A stretch of DNA of 64,000 nucleotides from Vreelandella sulfidaeris (GTDB taxonomy: Bacteria > Pseudomonadota > Gammaproteobacteria > Pseudomonadales > Halomonadaceae), in the NCBI GenBank assembly GCA_007182875.1, contig AP019515.1:1-64000 (forward strand), in the 5' to 3' direction. The position numbers and the translations under genes were made by a program. Shown piece after piece: positions 51,429 to 59,903 of the stretch. A model generated the notes under the pieces. The model saw only the letters and a program-made list of their open reading frames with translations. It made no database searches and was not told the DNA's origin. The stretch's first letter is position 1. Each line of letters starts with the position of its first letter.

Positions 51429-51706
51429 TGGGAAGTTAATATCGGAAAAATAATCCCCAACCGACAATCTCGCTCAGTTGAGGGAAGGCTGGATAGGCAG
51501 GATTTGGCGGCCATGATCTTATTTCGAGCTGCCGTTAGTAGAATCAATTTCACAGGCGGTGAGCGCCCGAAGGTATCGCTTCAATGTCTCGCGATCGGTA
51601 ATCGCAGTGCCCACCATGGCGCGGCCCCAGCGGCGCCCGCCTGAGTAAAATGTCTATTTCAGCACTTCTCCTTTATCTATCTTGTCTAGGCAGCATTACT
51701 GATAAG
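51429..51706. other. Gap between leader G and the 51.7-kb gene
   Basis: About 280 bp. No supported gene. Short frames on both strands lack ribosome sites. Confidence 0.3.
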
Positions 51707-52596
51707 CTAGGTAGCTTGGGGTTGGTTGAAATCGATTGTGACATCCCTGTCCGGTAGCTCCTCGCACTGACCGACAAGCTGGCGACCGCTTTCTCCCGGT
51801 AAGTCGATGCGAACGTCAATGTGTCCTATCTGTCTTCTGCATCGCATCTGCTCTCGAACGACCGAGAAGGGGCCACCCATTGGCCATGAGGGTTTCGTCG
51901 AAGTTTCATCCAATAATATTCGATAGGCTTCATCCTGACGCCTTTCGGTACTGAGTTAACCCCGAAGCACAATAATCTATTCAATAGAAAATTCACGTTG
52001 TCGAGACGACGACGATTCAGCCCGTTGTTGATGATCCCTTCCCCGATGAGTTGTGATAACGCGATTAAGGCTCTAAGCGTAGCTTCATCTAGCGGTGGAA
52101 GAGGCATACCGTCTCTACCATAGCCCGATAAGGTGAGGGGTTTCCACAAACTGAGCTTGTCGATGAATCAGGCTATGGCGATACTCTATTGTAGACACGT
52201 AACAAGTCAGCATTCCTTCCCAGGTGCAGGTTTCCTCGGTTAGGATCACGCCATTCAGCGTACCGCTCATTGCGAGACGAGCCTTTTCCTTAATTGGCCA
52301 GAGCTTAGCTTCCCGCTGAGGTTTTATACCTTGTTCCGCCAGCGCAAGCTCGATCGTAAGATCAAGCACCTTCCAGGCTGCTCCAAACGCCAATGGCAAG
52401 AAAGCTGCACGTAGGCTGTCCTCTCGATTGGCTTGAATGTGGCTCGCCCCGTTCTGTATAACGTTTTTCCTCCATCAATTAGGGGACGTATATCGATGTA
52501 GCTTCCAGATGTCTGGGCTGTCAGAGGTAAATACCGGTCAAGAGCAAAACGTTCAAAGGCAGTCTCTGCCTCGTACTCATTAATGTTAGTGATCAT
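51707..52596 (-). CDS. Hypothetical protein, several frameshifts
   Basis: Start at 52596 (MITNINEYEAETAFERFALD). Fragments RYLPLTAQTSGSYIDIRPLI, AAWKVLDLTIELALAEQGIK, KEKARLAMSGTLNGVILTEE and LNNGLNRR-type basic text reassemble to about 290 residues. The first ten codons share bases with the phosphatase gene start (both begin ATGATCACTA). No family recognised; mostly helical, no membrane segment. Confidence 0.4.
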
Positions 52597-52683
52597 TGGT
52601 AGGGCCTATTACAAGCTACTGTTTAAACTTAAATCAGCTGGATGTGGCACCTAACTCACTTAGATTGGCAACAGTTTGGCGAT
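52597..52683. promoter_or_regulatory. Upstream of the 52.6-kb gene, partial leader H
   Basis: Only GCCCTACC directly before the ATG (minus strand) matches the leader family; the hairpin is missing. The rest of this short gap shows nothing else. Confidence 0.3.
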
Positions 52684-53787
52684 TCAGACAGTCAGTCTTG
52701 CCCAGCTACCCTCCATTTCAACAGGGACTTCGATCCAAGTGAGGCGCAAACGACCGGCTACTTTCGCCAAGGCCTCGTATTCTGCAACTCCCAGGCAGCG
52801 TAACATCGTACCTTTCCCTGGATAATAAGGTGTTTCAGGATACTCTCTGAAAATTAGCTTCGGGTTGTATTCAGTTCCAGTACGGTCGTGTTTCCCACTG
52901 AAAGGGAATCCCTATTGACTGAGGTGTGATGCCGGCTTTGAGAGCGTCGCAACTGGCAATGTTCTCATAACTGTCTTGAAGCGATCCTGCCAAGTTGTTG
53001 ATGGATCGATCGCTTTCAAAAGTGCTTGGAGCGCGACGGTCCGGGAAAAGAAAATCCTTGATCAGGGTTGCCTGGAAACTCGGAGTGGATAGCATTCGCG
53101 CTTTGAGGGCTGTCAGCGCCGACATTATTATTCCAGACCCTGCTATGGTGGGCACAATTATTACGCAGCATGGTTGTGCTTTTGAGCCACGACACAATGA
53201 CCTTTCATCGTAGCCAAACTGTGTAGCCACTCGCCTCCGATGTTCGCGATCAAGACTGGCAAGCAACCGCGACATTTGGCCAATGCTTAACTCCTCCAAG
53301 ATTGTCCAGATCGGCGGATAAGGCGGCGTATGGTAAGTGTGGTAATAGTGCTTAATGGGGTTGGTAAGTCTCAATCCAAGACGTTCTTCATGAAATTGCG
53401 GTGCGCTTCCATGTCCTTGAAATGTTTGGTTTTGAGATAGAAGTGGGGCCGCAGTCTTTGTCATTGGCCATAGCGTTAACTATGGCGGATCTGAACGCGA
53501 CTTCTACTTGTTCAATAGCGTCAAGGAGCACTAGCCGAAGACTACGATCGAACTCGTAAAGCGCAAGAATATCGTCAAACCTTACACCCGGATAAAACGT
53601 TTTGATCATCCTGCAGCGGCCGCGTATAAATGAGCAGCTGGTAATACCCGACAAACTGAAGGACATTAAGTGCTTGTGATTGCTGACCTTTGGTGATGAG
53701 GCCCTTGGCGCGAAGATGACGAAGGTGGGCGTAAGAGGATTTTGCGGGTTTTGTGAAGTTTAGTTGTGGTTGCAGTTGTGGCCCCAT
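52684..53787 (-). CDS. abiF: Abi_2 (AbiD/AbiF-like) HEPN abortive-infection protein, frameshifted
   Basis: Corrected length about 365 residues, start at 53787 or 53802. The Abi_2 opening is clear: [40 protein letters not shown], then [20 protein letters not shown] and [16 protein letters not shown]. The catalytic HEPN motif is visible in frame at 53145-53165: [15 protein letters not shown], with R-N-x3-H as in Abi_2 and Cas13 RNases. [20 protein letters not shown] precedes it. The C-terminal part ([20 protein letters not shown]) may belong to the same gene or to a small second one. Four indels. Toxins of this group cleave RNA when released, and AbiF proteins have been reported to pair with an RNA antitoxin. 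Here two structured repeats and a terminator precede the gene. Confidence 0.8.
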
Positions 53788-53802
53788 ACATTCTTTTACC
53801 AC

Positions 53803-53855
53803 TAAAAACTAACCCCTGGTGCGCAGTCAGGACGAATCCTGTGAGGCGTGGGGTT
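53803..53855 (-). terminator. Terminator between repeat RNA and the Abi gene
   Basis: Minus strand: AACCCC ... GGGGTT outer stem with an inner CAGGA-TTCG-TCCTG hairpin (UUCG tetraloop), followed by TTAGTTTTTAG. It would end most transcripts from the repeats just before the toxin ORF. Confidence 0.65.
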
Positions 53856-53859
53856 ATTC

Positions 53860-54095
53860 TTATCTTAAATAGTAGGCTTCTACTGTTCTCGTGTCAATCT
53901 AGACTGTTTCCTATCTTGAATGGGTACCCGTCCCAGGGGAACCTTGGCTGATACAAGTCCACTTGCAGTAGTAGACTTCTACTGTGCCCATGCCAATCTA
54001 AGCTGTTTCTTATCCGTAATGGGTGCTCGGCCCAGGATGAACCTTGGCCAGGACTAGCCTACTTGCAGTTGTACGTTTTGTCTGAGGAGTAAAAG
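53860..54095 (-). ncRNA. Predicted two-repeat antitoxin-like RNA upstream of the Abi gene
   Basis: Two direct repeats of about 99 bp (53871-53969 and 53970-54069). Both carry the hairpin AGTAG-(G/A)CTT-CTACT, CAATCTA, a CTGTTTC/TTATC block, GGCCCAGG...CCTTGG-type stem and ACTTGCAG at the end. They differ at about a fifth of positions, often in loops. No ORF fits. Transcribed toward the toxin gene, bounded by a candidate promoter and a terminator. Confidence 0.6.
53871..54069. repeat. ~99-bp direct repeat, two copies, upstream of the Abi gene
   Basis: Copy 1 53871-53969, copy 2 53970-54069. ACTTGCAGT recurs at 53961 and 54061 and AGTAG(G/A)CTTCTACTGT at 53871 and 53970, giving a period of 99-100 bp. 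The stem CCAGG...CCTTGG is present in both. Confidence 0.9.
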
Positions 54096-54098
54096 GCA

Positions 54099-54128
54099 GC
54101 TATAGGGGAATGTTGCACCGGAATCCAA
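54099..54128 (-). promoter_or_regulatory. Candidate promoter of the repeat RNA
   Basis: Minus strand: TTGGAT (54123-54128), 18 bp, TATAGC (54099-54104). Transcription would begin about 25 bp before the first repeat. Confidence 0.4.
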
Positions 54129-54618
54129 CGTATAGCCTGTATAAAATTCATCGAATTTCACATGTTTGGTTGGAAGTACTTTACCTATACACCAAGATGA
54201 ATATAGAAAAGCGACTGGACATTATCTTAGTAAACTTTATAAGCATCCACAGGGGAAGCATGATTCTCGACGCTATCGATGGCTGGGACGATTACCCACG
54301 ACGCATTTTGACCGTGAAGCAACTATACGAGGTATTGCCGAATGGATTGATGCCGAAAGCAGTGTCATGCCTTACGCGGTCTTGCATTGTGATGGCGTTA
54401 GTTTTCGCGTGGCTGTGCGCGATTATGAAGAGCAAGATTTAATCTTGGCGGCCGATGAGTACGGGCATCGTTCAGCAGCAGGGCTTTGGGCGCTTTCGGC
54501 GAGCTGATTGACACGGCAAAACGTCGAATGGAAGGAAAGAGTCCTGGCCAGAAGGCCCGGCGCTAGATGAAATTAGGCTCTACCAGAAAGAGCGTGAAGT
54601 CGAAAAGCTCAACACTAT

Positions 54619-55805
54619 GGTAATCCCCATTTTCAGAGGGTTTCAAAAGTAGAGTTCAGACCACAGCGGCCAGTTTCTGTTGAGGGTGATCCCTCCAAGC
54701 CCCATATTAGGGCGCTCGTGATTGTAGTGCCAGAGCCAACGAGTGGCGTAATCCTGAACCTCTTCGGTACTTTCAAACAGGTATTGGGCTAACCAGTCAT
54801 AGCGCACCGTTCGATTGTAGCGTTCTATATAAGCATTCTGCTGGGGTTTTCCTGGCTGGATAAACATCAGCTGAATACCTTGACCTTCCGCCCATGCCGA
54901 TAACTTACCACTGATATATTCTGGCCCGTTGTCACAACGAATAGAGTGCGGCTTACCACGCCATTCAATGATCTGGTCTAGCGCCCGGATAACTCGTTCA
55001 GTAGGCAACGAGATGTCTACTTCGATACCAAGACCTTCTCGGTTAAAGTCGTCGATCACATTCAGTAGACGGTAGCGACGACCGTCGCTCAGTTGGTCAT
55101 GCATAAAATCCATAGACCAGCTGTCATTAATCGTTTCAGGCACCGCTAAAGGTTCAGGCTTCTCGCGGATTAACCGTTTCTTCGGTTTGATCCGAAGATT
55201 CAGCTCCAACTCTCGGTAAATCCGGTAGACCCGCTTATGGTTCCAACGAAAGCCTTTCACATTACGTAGGTGCAGGAAGCACAAGCCAAAGCCCCAGTTT
55301 CTCTGGTTATGCGTCAGCGTGATCAACCAGTCGGCGATTTGATCGTTCTCGCCGCGGAGCTTCGCTTGGTATCGATAGCAATTTTCACTGATGCTAAACA
55401 TCCAGCAGGCTAGGCGGATGCTGACGTGCTTTTCCATGACGGCTTTCTGCGCCATCTCACGGCGACGAGACGGCTTCACCACTTTTTCGATGGCTTCCTT
55501 GAGGATATCCGCTTTCAATCGTTCCTCGGCATACATCTTCTTGAGCCGTCGGTTTTCATCCTCTAGCTCTTTTAGCCGTGCCATCATGGACGCATCCATA
55601 CCACCGAATTTAGCTCGCCACTTATAGAAGGTCGCGCTGCTCATACCGTGCTCACGACATAGCTCCGGAACCGGGGCACCGCCTTCGGCTTGCTTGAGGA
55701 TTGACAGTATTTGGCTGTCAGAAAACGTGATTTTTCATGCAGAATCTCCCTGCGTTTAGCTTACGGAAAATTCTACTTTGAGCACCCTGGTTTTCGGGGA
55801 TTACC
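54619..55805 (-). mobile_element. IS3-family (IS407-group) element, copy B, complete
   Basis: 1187 bp, ends GGTAATCCCCATTTTCAGAG and GGTAATCCCCGAAAACC (inverted repeats), flanked by the 4-bp duplication CTAT. Nearly identical to copies A and C. Confidence 0.95.
54643..55735 (-). CDS. IS3-family transposase (OrfA/OrfB), copy B
   Basis: The main frame (54643-55644) runs [20 protein letters not shown], the leucine-rich coiled coil [20 protein letters not shown], then the OrfB part with the rve DDE motifs ([20 protein letters not shown], and the [12 protein letters not shown]lu). OrfA and OrfB are open in one frame here. The first 30 residues (starting at the ATG near 55735; [14 protein letters not shown]) are out of frame because an A run and a T run are each one base short. 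Copy C shares both shortenings, so they may be real or systematic. This copy has the best-preserved DDE region. Confidence 0.85.
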
Positions 55806-55995
55806 CTATGGCCACGTTATTTATCCAGCGCGAACCCCATATCGTCAATGAAATAGAATACGGCGCTCAGCCGGGCAACTCGATCTGGACGCTGCATCGC
55901 TGCCAGAATGCTTGTGGGATGAATTTGAAGCAGAAGGAGAGGCGTTTAAGCTCGTCTTAGAGGAAGAAATTTACCACCGCGTGAATAAGAAGTAA

Positions 55996-56219
55996 CACGC
56001 TGCGAAGAATTGCCAGCCGGGTTTCTACATCCAGATGGCATGACACAACATCAAACACCAAAAGTCCGGCCCTATACGACGTTTTTAACCTGTTAAAAGA
56101 ATATAGATAACACCTATGTCGACGGGTGTCGAAATGCAGGCCTAGTGGTTTAATAGGAGTAGGGCTTTTAGCGAAGCTGCTGGTTAATTCTAGTCAGACA
56201 AAACCGATGAGGTAGCACC
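55996..56219. other. Gap downstream of the IS-split gene
   Basis: About 220 bp with no gene seen. GACGGGTGTCG and similar pieces could pair, but no T run follows. Confidence 0.3.
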
Positions 56220-56372
56220 GTGATTGAGTGCGAAGGCATGAAGGATGATGAGACGCCATGCGCGCGAGAAGCAGTTCACAATATACCAGCTGTGGTGTTC
56301 GGCCAGGAACGCCAATTATTGCTTTGTAATGACTGCGTGCCAAAATATGTAGAGGAAGAAGACGACCTCTAA
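56220..56372 (+). CDS. Small Cys-containing protein (50 aa)
   Basis: GTG start at 56220 to TAA at 56370: MIECEGMKDDETPCAREAVH, QLLLCNDCVPKYVEEEDDL. Four Cys (C4, C14, then CNDC) suggest a small zinc ribbon. A terminator follows at 56449. Intact. Family unknown. Confidence 0.5.
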   Translation: MIECEGMKDDETPCAREAVHNIPAVVFGQERQLLLCNDCVPKYVEEEDDL

Positions 56373-56448
56373 TTAGGTGCTATTACCTGCTACGTTCGCA
56401 TGAATGGGTAAGCAGATTTTCATAATGGCCAATATTTAAACCTTGATA

Positions 56449-56470
56449 CCCGGCAATAAGCCGGGTTTTG
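56449..56470 (+). terminator. Terminator after the 56.2-kb gene
   Basis: CCCGGC AATAA GCCGGG TTTT. Strong stem with T run on the plus strand. Confidence 0.8.
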
Positions 56471-56498
56471 CGTCTCAATTAGCGAGGCTAATTGATAC

Positions 56499-56533
56499 AA
56501 AACCCAACGTCGCGGTACGTTGGGTTTTCCGAA
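56499..56533. terminator. Bidirectional terminator after higA
   Basis: AAAACCCAACGT CGCGGT ACGTTGGGTTTT: 10-bp arms with A and T runs on either side. Serves higA on the minus strand. Confidence 0.8.
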
Positions 56534-56549
56534 TTAATATCTTACTAAT

Positions 56550-56830
56550 TCAAACAGCTGCAAATCTTTCAATATGGTTCTGTTCTTTATGCTCGGCGTG
56601 CCATAGCTCATAGTTTGCCTGCATCGTTAGCCAGTGCTTGGCATTGCCAATTCCGCCATGCTCTAACTTAACGGCCAAATCGGAAATAGCGGCATGCTCA
56701 TGTAATACGCGTGAAACTGCTGCACGAGACATGCCTAACTTTTGGAAAATTCAGTGACGTTCAGCCCCAGCGCTGGCACGATCCGACGGCGCAATAAGCT
56801 ACCTGGGTGCGGCGGGTTCATCATGGTCAT
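56550..56830 (-). CDS. higA: HigA-type antitoxin, one frameshift
   Basis: Start at 56830. MNPPHPGSLLRRRIVPALGL NVTEF is the HigA opening (HPG..L), and after a one-base loss SKKLGMSRAAVSRVLHEHAA is the XRE helix-turn-helix, followed by GIGNAKHWLTMQANYELWHA, the conserved HigA tail. About 93 residues. It neutralises HigB and represses the operon. Confidence 0.8.
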
Positions 56831-56915
56831 GTTTCAGTTCTCTCTACACAAATTGTGTATCGCATATTTGAGGTGTTGCATTCATGGCTACGTCTGCGAG
56901 GCCATCTTTCTGGGC

Positions 56916-56947
56916 CCTTGATAACCGTACCGAGCCGGTTATCAAGG
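56916..56947. repeat. Strong hairpin between higB and higA
   Basis: CCTTGATAACCG TACCGAGC CGGTTATCAAGG: perfect 12-bp arms. It lies in the 126-bp gap between toxin and antitoxin genes, where the usual higBA spacing is only a few bases. Confidence 0.85.
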
Positions 56948-56956
56948 AACGCCGGG

Positions 56957-57230
56957 TTAGTGGTAGTCTAAATAGTCAACAAGGTGTACATCTTCCCCAT
57001 CAAACGTAAATATCACTACCCAATTACCGTTTACATGCACCGAAAAGCCTTTTCTATCACCCTTCAAACTATGAAAATCAAATCCTGGCAAATTCATATC
57101 GTTTGGCTTAGTGGCTGCGTCCAGTGCAGCAAGTATGTCTCTTAAATCGTCTACATGGTTTGGTTGTACTCCTTGGGATTCTCCTCTCATAAAGACGTTT
57201 AAGCCCTTTGTGTTTGATCTTCTTTATCAT
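56957..57230 (-). CDS. higB: HigB-type mRNA interferase toxin, one frameshift
   Basis: Start at 57230 (MIKKIKHKGLKRLYER), a one-base change, then GVQPNHVDDLRDILAALDAA, LPGFDFHSLKGDRKGFSVHV and NWVVIFTFDGEDVHLVDYLD YH. This is the RelE/HigB fold with the conserved HPLKG.R...V..NWRI.F..D pattern (here HSLKGDR). About 91 residues. It cleaves mRNA on ribosomes. The toxin gene precedes the antitoxin gene, typical for higBA. Confidence 0.8.
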
Positions 57231-57268
57231 CGCATTGCTTTGCTCCCTTGTTGTGAAACGCCCTCGAA

Positions 57269-57289
57269 GTGTAGCGCGTAACGCTACAC
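57269..57289. promoter_or_regulatory. Palindromic operator upstream of higB
   Basis: GTGTAGCG CGTAA CGCTACAC: perfect 8-bp arms 39 bp before the higB start. Probable HigA binding site. Confidence 0.65.
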
Positions 57290-57403
57290 GCGTCAATGAC
57301 AGCTGAGGTAGAAACTGCTTAAAGGTGGCATGGCTGACAGTACAGGAGCAGTTGTTCCGCCAACTAGATTGGCCCCGATTGAGGTGAAAAACGGGTGTGC
57401 TCA

Positions 57404-57937
57404 TTAACGTGCTTCTCTCATTCCTGCAGTAGAACAGGTTTTAAGAGGGTGCTGTAAAGGGTCGACCTCTAGGCGATCTCCAGCGGCTATACCATGCTCA
57501 TTGAAGTAGCCAGCGTTTACCTCCAGGGCCATCCAGAAGCGCGTGCCAGCTGGATAACGCGGACAGGCTTCTTCTCGTGCAGGGGCCATGCTGGTGATCG
57601 ACTGGATCTCTCCGTCATGGTCGAGGAAGGCAATATCAAGCGGTATACGAGTTTGGTACATCCAGAAAGCATGATCGGTTGTCTGCTCCTCATCATAGAC
57701 GAAGAGCATGCCAGCATCGGGAGCCATTGAGTCACGCTCCATTAGGCCATTGCGACGCTGGCGCGAGGTAGATGCCACCTCAAGCATGAGCGAATATCGG
57801 CCTTCCTTAGCGTGCAAAACACCAGAGGAAAATGCAGTGGCCTGTCGAAGAATCATCCCCGTGATTAGAGCAGTGCCAATCAAGAAAAGCGCCAAAATGC
57901 GGATACTTTTCGGGTCGTGGGCCGATCGAACCCACAA
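57404..57937 (-). CDS. DUF192 secreted protein
   Basis: Intact. An N-terminal membrane segment (ILALFLIGTALITGMILRQA), then the DUF192 fold: STSRQRRNGLMERDSMAPDA, MLFVYDEEQTTDHAFWMYQT, IPLDIAFLDHDGEIQSITSM and ARFWMALEVNAGYFNEHGIA (TRFWMALE). Function of DUF192 is not settled. The C-terminal residues LKTCSTAGMREAR are encoded by a copy of the shared leader, whose TTCTACTGCAGGAATGAGAG forms this text, so the natural end has probably been replaced. Confidence 0.7.
   Translation of the reverse strand: MWVRSAHDPKSIRILALFLIGTALITGMILRQATAFSSGVLHAKEGRYSLMLEVASTSRQRRNGLMERDSMAPDAGMLFVYDEEQTTDHAFWMYQTRIPLDIAFLDHDGEIQSITSMAPAREEACPRYPAGTRFWMALEVNAGYFNEHGIAAGDRLEVDPLQHPLKTCSTAGMREAR
57405..57445 (-). 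promoter_or_regulatory. Shared structured leader, copy I
   Basis: Minus strand: CACCCTCTTAAAACCTG, loop TTCTACT, GCAGGAATGAGAGAAG, then ATG of a short frame that decays. The upstream TGTCA part is missing. Confidence 0.55.
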
Positions 57938-57988
57938 GCCTTTGTTGACGCTGAAACATTATCACCTGGGCTCCAGAATAAAATCAGA

Positions 57989-58694
57989 ATGTCACCCAAG
58001 ATAGAGCCGAGGGTGACCGTAACGGTTAGGGTTTGGGGAACATATTATGCTGGCGACCACATTACTGGTCCGCTGGCTGCGCCATGCTCACTGGGCCAGC
58101 CCAGCAGCCGTGCAGCACGCTATTGAATTTTCACACTTAGCAGCCCGGGTAACGCTCCCAGCAGCTAGCGCCAGCGAACTCGGCATCATCCAATGGCACC
58201 GATGGCCGCTTTGCTTAGGGACGATATTGCCTACTGGCGACCAGGGCGAACGGGGCTGCAATGTCAGCGCTTGCCTTATCCAGCGGCCGCTGGACTCACA
58301 TCGACCACCTACGATGACAACTTCAGCTGCTCGATCAGAGACATCATCTCCCTGGCGTCTGGGAAAGGCGATCTCGTCGGCTACGCCACTCTCGACGCCT
58401 ATGCTATCGGCGAATGTCGCGAATTGGTTCACAACAACCGTGCCAGCATCGAACCTTTGCCCAACTGGCATGAACTCCGCTTCCATGGCGGTTCTGGCGC
58501 TGAAGAGTCAGTAGAAGGTTTCAGTTGGCGGCCCTGGGGATACCATCTAAACAACCAGGGTGGCGCCCATCACTTCGCTACAGCTTGTCTGATTGCTGGC
58601 TTCCTCGATCCTGAGCTGCGCATAAAAGCTCCCTTGACCAGGCATGAACTGAACACCGAGGTCGCCCAAGTTATTCTCAGCGCCTTCGACATCT
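57989..58694 (+). CDS. Hypothetical protein, C-terminus hit by IS copy C, frameshifted
   Basis: From the ATG at 57989 (MSPKIEPRVTVTVRVWGTYY AGDHITG), through shifts near 58070 and 58220, to SCSIRDIISLASGKGDLVGY, LDAYAIGECRELVHNNRASI, FSWRPWGYHLNNQGGAHHFA and TRHELNTEVAQVILSAFDIW. The IS supplies TGG-TAA as the new end. Beyond the IS the original frame would have read FDIFASQSTTQ and stopped in an ATGA overlap with the next gene. So only about nine residues are lost. The N-terminal third is uncertain. Family unknown. Confidence 0.45.
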
Positions 58695-59877
58695 GGTAAT
58701 CCCCATTTTCAGAGGGTTTCAAAGTAGAGTTCAGACCACAGCGGCCAGTTTCTGTTGAGGGTGATCCCTCCAAGCCCCATATTAGGCGCTCGTGATTGTA
58801 GTGCCAGAGCCAACGAGTGGCGTAATCCTGAACCTCTTCGGTACTTTCAAACAGGTATTGGGCTAACCAGTCATAGCGCACCGTTCGATTGTAGCGTTCT
58901 ATATAAGCATTCTGCTGGGGTTTTCCTGGCTGGATAAACATCAGCTGAATACCTTGACCTTCCGCCCATGCCGATAACTTACCACTGATATATTCTGGCC
59001 CGTTGTCACAACGAATAGAGTGCGGCTTACCACGCCATTCAATGATCTGGTCTAGCGCCCGGATAACTCGTTCAGTAGGCAACGAGATGTCTACTTCGAT
59101 ACCAAGACCTTCCGGTTAAAGTCGTCGATCACATTCAGTAGACGGTAGCGACGACCGTCGCTCAGTTGGTCATGCATAAAATCCATAGACCAGCTGTCAT
59201 TAATCGTTTCAGGCACCGCTAAAGGTTCAGGCTTCTCGCGGATTAACCGTTTCTTCGGTTTGATCCGAAGATTCAGCTCCAACTCTCGGTAAATCCGGTA
59301 GACCCGCTTATGGTTCCAACGAAAGCCTTTCACATTACGTAGGTGCAGGAAGCACAAGCCAAAGCCCCAGTTTCTCTGGTTATGCGTCAGCGTGATCAAC
59401 CAGTCGGCGATTTGATCGTTCTCGCCGCGGAGCTTCGCTTGGTATCGATAGCAATTTTCACTGATGCTAAACATCCAGCAGGCTAGGCGGATGCTGACGT
59501 GCTTTTCCATGACGGCTTTCTGCGCCATCTCACGGCGACGAGACGGCTTCACCACTTTTTCGATGGCTTCCTTGAGGATATCCGCTTTCAATCGTTCCTC
59601 GGCATACATCTTCTTGAGCCGTCGGTTTTCATCCTCTAGCTCTTTTAGCCGTGCCATCATGGACGCATCCATACCACCGAATTTAGCTCGCCACTTATAG
59701 AAGGTCGCGCTGCTCATACCGTGCTCACGACATAGCTCCGGAACCGGGCACCGCCTTCGGCTTGCTTGAGGATTGACAGTATTTGGCTGTCAGAAAACGT
59801 GATTTTTCATGCAGAATCTCCCTGCGTTTAGCTTACGGAAAATTCTACTTTGAGCACCCTGGTTTTCGGGGATTACC
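58695..59877 (-). mobile_element. IS3-family (IS407-group) element, copy C, complete
   Basis: 1183 bp, same inverted repeats as copy B, flanked by the 4-bp duplication ATCT. It is in direct orientation with copy B and 2.9 kb away. Confidence 0.95.
58709..59806 (-). pseudogene. IS3-family transposase, copy C, frameshifted
   Basis: Same protein as copy B but broken at about 59112, where one base fewer in a TTCCGG context (TTCTCGG in copy B) shifts the frame between VIDDFNR and the DDE second half. The start segment shares the shortened homopolymers of copy B. Confidence 0.85.
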
Positions 59878-59903
59878 ATCTTTGCGAGCCAGAGCACCAC
59901 ACA

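Larger units (their letters stand above)
54166..55995 (+). pseudogene. Hypothetical gene interrupted by IS copy B
   Basis: Upstream part: GHYLSKLYKHPQGKHDSRRY, REATIRGIAEWIDAESSVM, LHCDGVSFRVAVRDYEEQDL, then after shifts GELIDTAKRRMEGKS and LDEIRLYQKEREVEKLNT up to the IS at 54619. Downstream of the IS (55806) the frame resumes ATLFIQREPHIVNEIEYGAQ and, after a shift, LWDEFEAEGEAFKLVLEEEI to a stop at 55993. Removing the IS and one CTAT copy joins the two in frame (KLNT-M-ATLF). Start codon uncertain (TTG at 54166 or further upstream). Family unknown. Confidence 0.65.

Noticed and set aside
53871-54069. CRISPR repeat-spacer pair for a Cas13-like effector
   Set aside because: Repeats are ~99 bp, adjacent and without spacer-like segments; the protein is Abi_2-sized with one visible HEPN motif.
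58088-58486. Minus-strand 132-residue ORF
   Set aside because: Plus-strand gene over the same bases continues correctly across the IS and overlaps the next start, so the minus frame is a shadow.
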